Below, piece by piece: positions 1 to 5,011 of a stretch of DNA of 5,011 nt. The notes under the pieces were generated by a model. That model had not been told where the DNA came from, searched no databases, and saw nothing but the letters and a program-made list of their open reading frames with translations. This DNA comes from JAUWMI01 sp964630455 (GTDB taxonomy: Bacteria; Sumerlaeota; Sumerlaeia; MWCT01; JAUWMI01). The position numbers and the translations under genes were made by a program. The stretch covers positions 1-5,011 of the forward strand of contig CAZVVA010000235.1 of assembly GCA_964630455.1 (NCBI GenBank), written 5' to 3'. Numbering within the stretch: the stretch's first letter is position 1; the number at the start of each line of letters is the position of its first letter.

Positions 1-1
1 T

Positions 2-952
2 GGAACCATAGGCCAGTATAGACTTGAGGCTAAGGTCGATAGAACGGCGGCGTCGCAGGACGACCTGATTACTCTTAACCTGGAATTCGATGGGACGGGA
101 TATGTTGAGGCAATTGCCGAGCCGAAGCTGCCGCCTATGGACGGTTTTCAGCTCTACGAGTCGAAGGCCACGGCAAAGCCGCGCATCGTTGGGGACAACC
201 TCGGAGGTGAGAAAACCTTTGAGTACGTGCTGCGACCCATGAAAACCGGTATCCAGATCATTCCCCCGATCGACTACACAATTTTTAATCCTGAGACAGA
301 GCAATACAGAACGCTCACAACCAAAGAAGTCGCCCTTAAGATCACGCCAGGCAAGACTCCTGCGATGCCGGTTGTCGTGGGCCCCAGCGAACAAGCAAAG
401 CCTGAGGAAGTTGTCCAACTCGGACGAGAGATTAATTACATCAAAACCCGCGGATTCACCGGCGCTACTCAGTACAAACTGCTAATACAAGAGACGCCAT
501 TTCTGCTGTTACAGGCGATTCCACTCGGTGCGCTGGCGCTCGGATTCTGGATAAAACGCCGCCGTGAGATGATGGAAAGCGACCTTGGCCGAGCCAGAAA
601 GCTCAAAGCACGTGGCATTGCGGCCAGACGTCTCAACACTGCAGCGAAATTCTTGCGTCAGCACAATCACGATCAATTCTTTGCTGAGCTCGCCAATGCA
701 CTGCGCGGCTATCTTGCGGATAAGTTGAATCGTCAGACCGCCGGGCTGACCACTGACGACATCGTAGATGCACTTGCGGAAAAAGGCATCAGCCCTGAGG
801 TTTATAAACAGATCGCAGCGCTGCTTGATGAATCCGATAGCGCCCGCTATGCCAAAGCCACACAGCACTCAGCCGATGAGATGCGTGCCGCGTATCAGGC
901 ATCCCTGCGCCTGATCAACCAGATGGAGAAGCTATTGCGCCAATCGCCATAA
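2..952 (+). CDS. batD: BatD family protein, C-terminal part (5' end outside window)
   Basis: The frame is open from the window edge, so the gene starts upstream; 316 residues are visible, roughly half of a usual BatD. The first ATG at 137 is internal: the 45 codons before it read as BatD-like beta-sandwich sequence (GQYRLEAKVDR, then LNLEFDGTGYVEAI). The conserved PPMDGFQLYE and GGEKTFEYVLRP stretches follow. One membrane helix lies at about fragment residues 166-184 (nt 497-553), followed by KRRRE, so the N-terminal part is periplasmic and the last ~130 residues are cytoplasmic. That tail is helical, with an FFAELANALRGYLADKL-type motif typical of BatD C-termini. BatD belongs to the Bat (Bacteroides aerotolerance) locus, usually with a MoxR ATPase and VWA proteins; its biochemical role is not settled. 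batE follows after 30 nt, which supports the call. Family assignment is confident; function is known only by association. Confidence 0.88.
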   Translation, partial: GTIGQYRLEAKVDRTAASQDDLITLNLEFDGTGYVEAIAEPKLPPMDGFQLYESKATAKPRIVGDNLGGEKTFEYVLRPMKTGIQIIPPIDYTIFNPETEQYRTLTTKEVALKITPGKTPAMPVVVGPSEQAKPEEVVQLGREINYIKTRGFTGATQYKLLIQETPFLLLQAIPLGALALGFWIKRRREMMESDLGRARKLKARGIAARRLNTAAKFLRQHNHDQFFAELANALRGYLADKLNRQTAGLTTDDIVDALAEKGISPEVYKQIAALLDESDSARYAKATQHSADEMRAAYQASLRLINQMEKLLRQSP

Positions 953-954
953 CA

Positions 955-972
955 CCCGGGTTCAACCCAGGG
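955..972 (+). promoter_or_regulatory. Small hairpin overlapping the batE Shine-Dalgarno region
   Basis: In the 30-nt batD-batE gap, CCC (955-957) plus GGGT (958-961) can pair with ACCC (965-968) and GGG (970-972), with loop TCA and one bulged A at 969. The right arm takes in the start of the GGAGAG ribosome binding site (971-976), which lies 6 nt before the batE ATG. Such a hairpin could couple batE translation to ribosomes finishing batD at 952. The stem is seen; the regulatory role is inferred, and a chance stem is possible. Confidence 0.3.
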
Positions 973-982
973 AGAGAGCTAC

Positions 983-1765
983 ATGCGTTGGTATGCACTT
1001 TTTATCTTGATGATCGGCCTGCTTGCCGGGGGTGCGAGTGCGAGCAACGAGACCACCGCAGCTATGCAGACAGATGACCAATCTGCTCACAGCCTCTTTG
1101 CTAAAGCTAATGCACTCTACAAGCAAAATAAATATGAAGAGGCACTCGCCCTGTACGAACAGCTCCTGTCCCAAGGCACTGTAGACCCGGTGCTCTATTA
1201 TAACACTGGCAATGCATATGCCCAGCTCCACCGACCAGGCCCCGCAGTTCTAATGTACGAACGTGCCCTGCAGCTCGACCCGCGCGATGCAGACGCACAG
1301 GAGAATCTGGCCGAGATTGCTCCGGCCATAAACCGCCCACGCATCTTTATACTCCTGCGCCCATTGTATCAAGTCAAAGAGGCATTCACAATGAACGAAT
1401 TGACGCTTGCGCTGGATCTGGTCTATCTTCTGTTTGTCACTGCAATGTTGTGGGTATTCCTGGCTCACAGAGCCGCATGGCACCGCGTCTGGAAACGTGC
1501 AGCTTGCATCAGTGCAGTACTGCTGTTCTTTGTGGCATGCTTCTTCGGTGTCAAACTATACGAAACACTTGCTGTGAAAGAAGCTGTGGTCATGCAAGAG
1601 ACGAGCGCCCGGAGCGGACCGAGCACGAGCTTCAGTGGTATTCTGAAATTACCTGCTGGAACTAAGGTGCGCCTCGTGGAGCAATCTGAAGACGGCTGGG
1701 CGCGCATTCGGTTGCGCAGCGGCCAAAGCGGCTACCTCCCCACATCAGCGTTCGAGATAATTTAA
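983..1765 (+). CDS. batE: BatE-like protein: signal peptide, TPR, two TM helices, SH3b domain
   Basis: This 260-residue protein starts at ATG 983, with GGAGAG (971-976) 6 nt upstream. A signal peptide covers about residues 1-20 (hydrophobic YALFILMIGLLAG, likely cleavage after ASA). Two TPR units follow at about 35-110, with the signatures ALYKQNKYEEALALYEQLL and YYNTGNAYAQL...AVLMYERALQLDP. Two membrane helices lie at about 140-161 and 173-190. The loop between them (HRAAWHRVWKR) is positive, so it is cytoplasmic and both the TPR and the C-terminal domain face the periplasm. Residues ~198-260 form a bacterial SH3-like domain (SARSGPSTSFSGILKLPAGTKVRLVEQSEDGWARIRL...GYLP). TPR followed by a two-helix region and SH3b is the usual BatE architecture, and the position right after batD agrees. 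A scaffolding or protein-binding role in the envelope Bat complex is inferred; the biochemical function is unknown. Confidence 0.85.
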   Translation: MRWYALFILMIGLLAGGASASNETTAAMQTDDQSAHSLFAKANALYKQNKYEEALALYEQLLSQGTVDPVLYYNTGNAYAQLHRPGPAVLMYERALQLDPRDADAQENLAEIAPAINRPRIFILLRPLYQVKEAFTMNELTLALDLVYLLFVTAMLWVFLAHRAAWHRVWKRAACISAVLLFFVACFFGVKLYETLAVKEAVVMQETSARSGPSTSFSGILKLPAGTKVRLVEQSEDGWARIRLRSGQSGYLPTSAFEII

Positions 1766-1794
1766 GACCGTCCGGCTCAACATTGATCTCATTC

Positions 1795-1819
1795 CCTCGC
1801 GTTCTTTCACCTCGCGAGG
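1795..1819 (+). terminator. Possible terminator hairpin after batE
   Basis: CCTCGCG (1795-1801) pairs perfectly with CGCGAGG (1813-1819) across an 11-nt loop, about 30 nt after the batE stop. The stem is GC-rich, but only TT follows, so it is not a classical intrinsic terminator. It could instead be a Rho-type or transcript-end-protecting hairpin. The position at the end of the Bat operon is the main support. Confidence 0.35.
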
Positions 1820-1905
1820 TTGATGCATGCGCTCGCCCACCAGGAGCATGCGCTGGCGTCTTCCCAAGCAGATTCGAAACACCTCCTCCTTCAAAATGCT
1901 GATGT

Positions 1906-1929
1906 AGGGACAGATTATAATCTGTCCCT
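1906..1929. repeat. Perfect 24-bp palindrome (half-site AGGGACAGATTA)
   Basis: The half-site AGGGACAGATTA at 1906-1917 is followed immediately by its exact reverse complement at 1918-1929. Pairing extends to 1903-1932 (TG...CA) if a T/G wobble at 1905/1930 is allowed. It lies about 28 bp upstream of the candidate -35 box of the kinase gene. GGGACAG...CTGTCCC palindromes resemble the REP-like hairpins that accompany IS200/RAYT-type Y1 transposases in some genomes. A dimeric regulator operator is the alternative. A central TATAAT lies inside it, but no suitably spaced -35 was found on either strand. The symmetry is certain; the role is not. Confidence 0.75.
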
Positions 1930-1957
1930 GCAGACATGCGCAACATTCACAATCTTA

Positions 1958-1986
1958 TTGACTCCATCGCTTTTTTTCCATAAACA
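1958..1986 (+). promoter_or_regulatory. Candidate sigma70-type promoter for the kinase gene
   Basis: TTGACT (1958-1963, five of six consensus bases) is separated by 17 nt from TAAACA (1981-1986, three of six). The spacing is ideal but the -10 is weak. Transcription would start near 1993 and give a leader of roughly 125 nt before the GTG at 2118. No GG-N10-GC sigma54 signature was seen. This is the best match by eye in the gap, not a proven promoter. Confidence 0.3.
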
Positions 1987-2070
1987 AAAGGTTGTTGTTT
2001 TGAAAAAAACAGCAGGAAAAAAATACTCTTCGTGCTACCGTGCTTTACGCGGATCCGGATGTAGTAGAGA

Positions 2071-2084
2071 CGTATTGCAATACG
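2071..2084. repeat. Perfect 14-bp palindrome in the presumed kinase leader
   Basis: CGTATTG followed directly by CAATACG forms a perfect dyad that ends 18 nt before the ribosome binding site of the kinase gene. A shorter dyad, CGGATCCG (2050-2057), lies just upstream. It could be an operator or, in RNA, a short leader stem. No regulator can be assigned from sequence. Confidence 0.5.
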
Positions 2085-2102
2085 CCCCTATTTCTATCTG
2101 AC

Positions 2103-2108
2103 GGAGGT
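2103..2108 (+). promoter_or_regulatory. Ribosome binding site that fixes the kinase start
   Basis: GGAGGT is a near-perfect Shine-Dalgarno. It sits 9 nt before GTG 2118 and 12 nt before the adjacent in-frame GTG 2121. The upstream in-frame GTG at 2040 has no comparable site at a workable distance, so 2118 is the preferred start. Confidence 0.75.
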
Positions 2109-2117
2109 CCTGTTCCC

Positions 2118-3653
2118 GTGGTGAATAAGCGCCTGCTGAAGCGTCCGGAGCCAAAGGAACAATCTGACCAGCTACGGCCCTCTGAATCCTTGATGCACGA
2201 TGTGAAGCAGATCGAGCGCCGCCGGCTGCGTCTGGTAATCGCCATCCCCACGCTGGTTGTCCTCTTCACCATTGGCGTGGGGATTTTGAACTATCAGGTG
2301 GCAAATTACTACGCCAGCAACACCGACAATCCGGCTCTTAAGTCGGTGCTCGATCTCGTAGCCATCAGGATTCTATTATTCTCGCTCGTGGTATCTATTG
2401 TTGCCCTGGCATTTGGTATGGGCCTCGCCTACTCGATTATTTATCCGATCAGGCGCATGACAGAAACCGCCCGTTCTATCACCACGGGCGACCTCTCGCT
2501 CAAGGTCGAAATCCCCTATGCCAACGAGATTGGCGAGCTCGGCAAGAGCTTCAACACCATGATCGACTATCTCAACGATATCTTCCAGGAGCGCAACCGA
2601 TATATTCTTGAAAGCTTCTCTGGCGGGCTGATCACCACCGACATCCGGGGCAATATTACGACCATGAACTCCGCAGCGGAAAAGGTATTGTGTAGCTCCG
2701 TGGATACTACGGTCGGACGTAACCTGCTGGAGATCGTGAAAAAATGGGACGAGGAGGGTGCGTTTTACGAGATACTCTCTGACATTATCAAAGAGCAACG
2801 CCCAACATCGTCGCGAGAAATCCTATTCACCTCTCCCCGCCAAGAAACCTACTCCCTATCCGTATCAACTTCCCTCCTGAAGGACAAGTCGGGAAATCCC
2901 TTCGGCTGCGTCCTAAATTTCCGAGACCTTTCGGCGTTGAAATCCTTCCACACACAGATGCAACGCGCCGACCACCTGGCAGCCATTGGAACCTTTGCCA
3001 CCGGCATTGCCCACGAAATTCGCAATCCCCTCAGCTCCATTAGAGGCATGGCCCAGCTTCTCGCGGAAGATTTCGCAGAAGGCGAAAAGGAGAAACATTA
3101 CGTCAGCCAGATCATCCGAGAGGTTGACCGCCTGGAAAAAGTTATTCGCTCTATTCTTGACTTCTCCCAGCCCGAGTCCACGCGGCCCGTACCGTGCGAC
3201 GTCAACCAGCTCCTTGCCGGAGCACTCTCCCTCTGTAAAAGCCGCTTCGGCTCCGAGAATAATTGCGATTTCAGAATCAGGGAAACCTACGGCATCCTTC
3301 CCTTCTGCAGGCTACAGGCCGATAAAATCACCCAGGCGTTTCTGAACATTATCCTTAATGCCTTCGAAGCCACCCCGCCCCAGGGTACCGTTATCCTGCG
3401 CACATATTTCGATGAACGCGATAAGAAAGGCAAATCCATTACTGTTGAGATTGCCAATACCGGCTCCACAATCCGTGAAAGTGAAATCGAGCACATCTTT
3501 GAGCCTTTCTACACAACAAAGGATAGCGGCACTGGCCTTGGCCTTCCTATCGCCTATCAGATTATCTCCTATAATCAGGGAACCATCGAAGTCAGAAGCC
3601 TTCAAGACTGGACGAAAGTCATCATGAAATTCCCGGCGATTGAAGATCGCTAG
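2118..3653 (+). CDS. Membrane sensor histidine kinase, HAMP-PAS-HisKA-HATPase (NtrB/AtoS-like)
   Basis: The frame is open from GTG 2040 (537 codons). The start at GTG 2118 is preferred because of GGAGGT at 2103-2108, giving 511 residues; numbering below uses that start. A basic N-terminus precedes TM1 (about 37-58). A short loop of ~26 residues, TM2 (about 85-108), HAMP (about 108-158) and PAS (about 163-275; FSGGLITTDIRGNITTMNSA) follow. The H-box is HEIRNPLSSIRG with phospho-acceptor His299. The ATPase domain has the N-box NIILNAFEA (N410, N414), a G1-like NTGST (447-451), the F-box FEPFYTTK and the G2 box GTGLGL (from 471). It should autophosphorylate on His299 and pass phosphate to a response regulator; this kinase class often partners NtrC-type sigma54 activators. 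No regulator gene is adjacent here. The tiny extracytoplasmic loop argues against a large periplasmic sensor, so the signal is probably read by PAS or the membrane. Odd point: G1 has Asn for the usual Asp and lacks the second Gly. The ligand cannot be told. Confidence 0.93.
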   Translation: MVNKRLLKRPEPKEQSDQLRPSESLMHDVKQIERRRLRLVIAIPTLVVLFTIGVGILNYQVANYYASNTDNPALKSVLDLVAIRILLFSLVVSIVALAFGMGLAYSIIYPIRRMTETARSITTGDLSLKVEIPYANEIGELGKSFNTMIDYLNDIFQERNRYILESFSGGLITTDIRGNITTMNSAAEKVLCSSVDTTVGRNLLEIVKKWDEEGAFYEILSDIIKEQRPTSSREILFTSPRQETYSLSVSTSLLKDKSGNPFGCVLNFRDLSALKSFHTQMQRADHLAAIGTFATGIAHEIRNPLSSIRGMAQLLAEDFAEGEKEKHYVSQIIREVDRLEKVIRSILDFSQPESTRPVPCDVNQLLAGALSLCKSRFGSENNCDFRIRETYGILPFCRLQADKITQAFLNIILNAFEATPPQGTVILRTYFDERDKKGKSITVEIANTGSTIRESEIEHIFEPFYTTKDSGTGLGLPIAYQIISYNQGTIEVRSLQDWTKVIMKFPAIEDR

Positions 3654-3670
3654 GTCCTGTCCACCAACGG

Positions 3671-3686
3671 GCGGTCCGCTGACCGC
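3671..3686. terminator. Short GC-rich hairpin after the kinase gene
   Basis: GCGGTC (3671-3676) and GACCGC (3681-3686) form a perfect 6-bp stem with loop CGCT, 17 nt past the kinase stop. The following bases (GATTCTGT) hold only a few T residues, so it is a weak intrinsic terminator candidate. Its place in a convergent gap makes a transcript-end role plausible. Confidence 0.35.
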
Positions 3687-3715
3687 GATTCTGTAACAAA
3701 CCGCAAGCACATAAT

Positions 3716-3769
3716 GGCGCCTTGGTGCTACGAGCAAATAGTTCGTCGGCGAGCTATAGCACCAGCGCC
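3716..3769. terminator. Long nested hairpin in the convergent gap, possible bidirectional terminator or repeat
   Basis: GGCGC (3716-3720) and TGGTGCTA (3723-3730) pair with TAGCACCA (3757-3764) and GCGCC (3765-3769): 13 bp with a 2-nt CT bulge. Nested inside and stacked on the right arm is TAGTTCG (3739-3745) with CGAGCTA (3750-3756), a 7-bp stem with one G-T pair and loop TCGG. Eight unpaired bases (3731-3738) lie on the left. The structure ends one base before the stop codon (3771-3773) of the minus-strand gene. No T-tract follows on either strand. The folding pattern is seen directly; a role as a shared transcript end, or as a repeat copy, is inferred. Confidence 0.5.
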
Positions 3770-3770
3770 C

Positions 3771-5011
3771 CTAGGGATGAGGGACCTCGACTCCATGTTG
3801 CTCAATCTCTTGAATTACTGATTGTGGTATGGGATGATGGTAGGCACGAGCTAGCTGAAGATGCTGAGCTGCCCGACGATAGTCCGGAGGGTCGAGCCGT
3901 GTGTAGCAGAGCGCCAGGTTGTAATGCGCATTTGCATACCCAGGATTTTCCCACAGCGCTTTGCGCAGCTCAAGCATGGCGCGTGCATAATCGTGCTGCT
4001 GTATATAGATGACACCCAGATTATTGCGCGCAACGTAATTATGAGGCATGTAGCCGAGAACTTGCACAAACAGCTCGCGAGCCCTGGCCAGCTCGCCCTG
4101 GCGCAAATACAAGGCCCCCAGATTGGTTAAGGTTGACGTACCCCGCGGCTCGCATGCGTACGTGGCAGGCCAGAGCGTCTCATCTCGACTCCAGATAGGA
4201 TTTCTATGAATGGTCAAATACGTGTAGGCAAGGAGCTGAATGCAACACACGCTGATAATCACGGTGCGGGTCTGTTTGGCACGGGATGTTCCATTCGCGA
4301 CATGAAACTTCTTTAGAATATACTGCAGAACAGTGGCCAACAACAGTGCAAACCCGACCATTGGAAAGTAGAGATAGCGTTCAGCCACGGGATTAGCAAA
4401 AGGCAGGAGCTGCGCCACTGGCAGTATCGCAATGATCACCCACAGCAGGGCAAGGGCCTGCAGCGCCATTTTGCGGCGTACCAGGAACACAATTAGTGCC
4501 AGATAAACGCCAAGTCCGGCCATCCCAAGCAGAAGCACTGGGTGGCTCAGCCGCACAATCGGCTGAAACGCATATTCTGCGCATAACTGAACAGGCAAGA
4601 GCAGCAACGACCAGTAAAAGAGAAAAAAACGCGGGAAATTCATCTGAGCAATAGCAAAGCTGCCTCCAAAATACGCATAGCGCGTTGGGTAGTAGGGAAC
4701 CATAACGAGAAACCGGATAATCCCATAGAACAGGAGTGCGCATGCGAAGGCAAAGGCAATCCAGAAGCGAGATCGTGCAGAAAGCGGTGGCAGGTCAAGC
4801 AGCTTGCGGAAGGGAGTGAACTCGAGTAATCCAATCAGCACTGGCAGCACAATAGCGGATTCCTTGGCAAAAACCGCTGCCAGATAGCAGAGAATCGGCA
4901 CCGCAGCGAGCGGAAGGCGCATCTGTGCACCCTTGCGCAGCAGGATATAGCTCAGCATCGCCAGGACGCAGAAGCCCGTCGCCAGCAGATCTTCGCGGTA
5001 GGAAATTACAT
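3771..5011 (-). CDS. TMTC-like polytopic membrane protein with C-terminal TPRs (5' end outside window)
   Basis: The minus-strand frame runs off the window edge: 412 residues are visible. The ATG at 4958 is not the start, because the 17 codons upstream (VISYREDLLATGFCVLA) match the conserved SYR-D-LLA segment of this family. Further hallmarks are FAKESAIVLP, NPVAERYLYFPMVGFALLL, and RNPIWSRDETLW at the end of the membrane part. About eight hydrophobic helices are visible, then three TPRs coded at about 3800-4160 (LTNLGALYLRQGELARARELF, ARNNLGVIYIQQHDYARAML, AHYNLALCYTRL; the third has a small insertion). The architecture is that of bacterial relatives of the eukaryotic TMTC O-mannosyltransferases (GT-C-like membrane domain plus TPR). 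Polyprenyl-linked sugar transfer is therefore possible but unproven. The key N-terminal acidic motif of GT-C enzymes would lie beyond the window, so catalysis cannot be judged. It is convergent with the kinase gene. Confidence 0.85.
   Translation of the reverse strand, partial: VISYREDLLATGFCVLAMLSYILLRKGAQMRLPLAAVPILCYLAAVFAKESAIVLPVLIGLLEFTPFRKLLDLPPLSARSRFWIAFAFACALLFYGIIRFLVMVPYYPTRYAYFGGSFAIAQMNFPRFFLFYWSLLLLPVQLCAEYAFQPIVRLSHPVLLLGMAGLGVYLALIVFLVRRKMALQALALLWVIIAILPVAQLLPFANPVAERYLYFPMVGFALLLATVLQYILKKFHVANGTSRAKQTRTVIISVCCIQLLAYTYLTIHRNPIWSRDETLWPATYACEPRGTSTLTNLGALYLRQGELARARELFVQVLGYMPHNYVARNNLGVIYIQQHDYARAMLELRKALWENPGYANAHYNLALCYTRLDPPDYRRAAQHLQLARAYHHPIPQSVIQEIEQHGVEVPHP

Larger units (their letters stand above)
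1766..2117. other. 352-nt non-coding region between batE and the kinase gene
   Basis: No credible gene is present. A 93-codon open frame starting at 1820 has no ribosome binding site and a composition unlike a protein. Going downstream, the stretch holds a GC-rich hairpin just after batE, a 9-bp direct repeat (GCATGCGCT at 1825-1833 and 1846-1854), a perfect 24-bp palindrome, a candidate promoter, an A/T-rich tract (about 1971-2030) and a 14-bp palindrome. The layout suggests an operon end followed by an independent, possibly regulated, kinase promoter. Confidence 0.7.

Noticed and set aside
509..868. 119-codon minus-strand frame opposite batD, and similar long antisense frames under the other genes
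   Set aside because: These are shadows of well-supported coding genes, without family resemblance or ribosome binding sites.
1853..1870. Possible sigma54 promoter (TGGCG...GCA)
   Set aside because: The GG to GC spacing is 11 nt, not the strict 10, and the flanking consensus is poor.
1914..1921. TATAAT within the 24-bp palindrome as a -10 box on either strand
   Set aside because: No reasonable -35 hexamer lies 16-18 nt away on either strand; the motif follows from the palindrome centre.
1820..2101. 93-codon plus-strand open frame in the batE-kinase gap
   Set aside because: It has no ribosome binding site, runs across the 24-bp palindrome and the A/T tract, and its low-complexity product resembles no protein family.
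2468..2490. CGCCCGT/ACGGGCG 7-bp hairpin inside the kinase HAMP coding region
   Set aside because: It lies within a conserved protein segment, so codon constraint and chance explain it; nothing nearby suggests an internal control site.
3654..3770. Integron attC site suggested by the long imperfect palindrome
   Set aside because: The R box core (GTTRRRY) and its RYYYAAC partner are missing at the arms, and no integrase or cassette array is present.

Overview
The window looks like chromosomal DNA of a Gram-negative-type (diderm) bacterium. It is moderately GC-rich, has Shine-Dalgarno-led genes, and carries a Bat (aerotolerance) operon tail, an NtrB/AtoS-like histidine kinase and a TMTC-like membrane TPR protein. 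This mix is common in deltaproteobacterial-type and little-cultured candidate-phylum genomes. The sequence alone does not fix a phylum. No rRNA, tRNA, CRISPR array, transposase gene or phage gene was seen.

Layout. (1) Positions 2-952 (+) hold the C-terminal half of BatD, cut by the window start. (2) Positions 983-1765 (+) hold a BatE-like protein with a signal peptide, TPRs, two membrane helices and an SH3b domain. It lies 30 nt after batD and is very probably co-transcribed with it. (3) Positions 1766-2117 are a 352-nt non-coding stretch. It contains a possible terminator hairpin, a 9-bp direct repeat, a perfect 24-bp palindrome, a candidate sigma70-type promoter and a 14-bp palindrome in the presumed leader. 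(4) Positions 2118-3653 (+) hold a membrane histidine kinase (TM-TM-HAMP-PAS-HisKA-HATPase_c). Its most likely start is a GTG at 2118 with a strong GGAGGT, not the upstream GTG at 2040. (5) Positions 3654-3770 are a convergent gap with two hairpins, one of them long and nested. (6) Positions 3771-5011 (-) hold the C-terminal part of a polytopic TMTC-like protein with TPRs, whose 5' end lies beyond the window.

How they work together. BatD and BatE are envelope proteins of one locus, normally found with a MoxR ATPase and the VWA proteins BatA/BatB, which would lie upstream of position 1. The kinase has its own leader and no response regulator beside it here, so it is an orphan within this window. 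The TMTC-like gene is transcribed toward the kinase and shows no obvious functional link.

I did not find convincing evidence for a new multi-gene system. The parts most worth a second look are non-coding: the 24-bp palindrome at 1906-1929 and the nested hairpin at 3716-3769.
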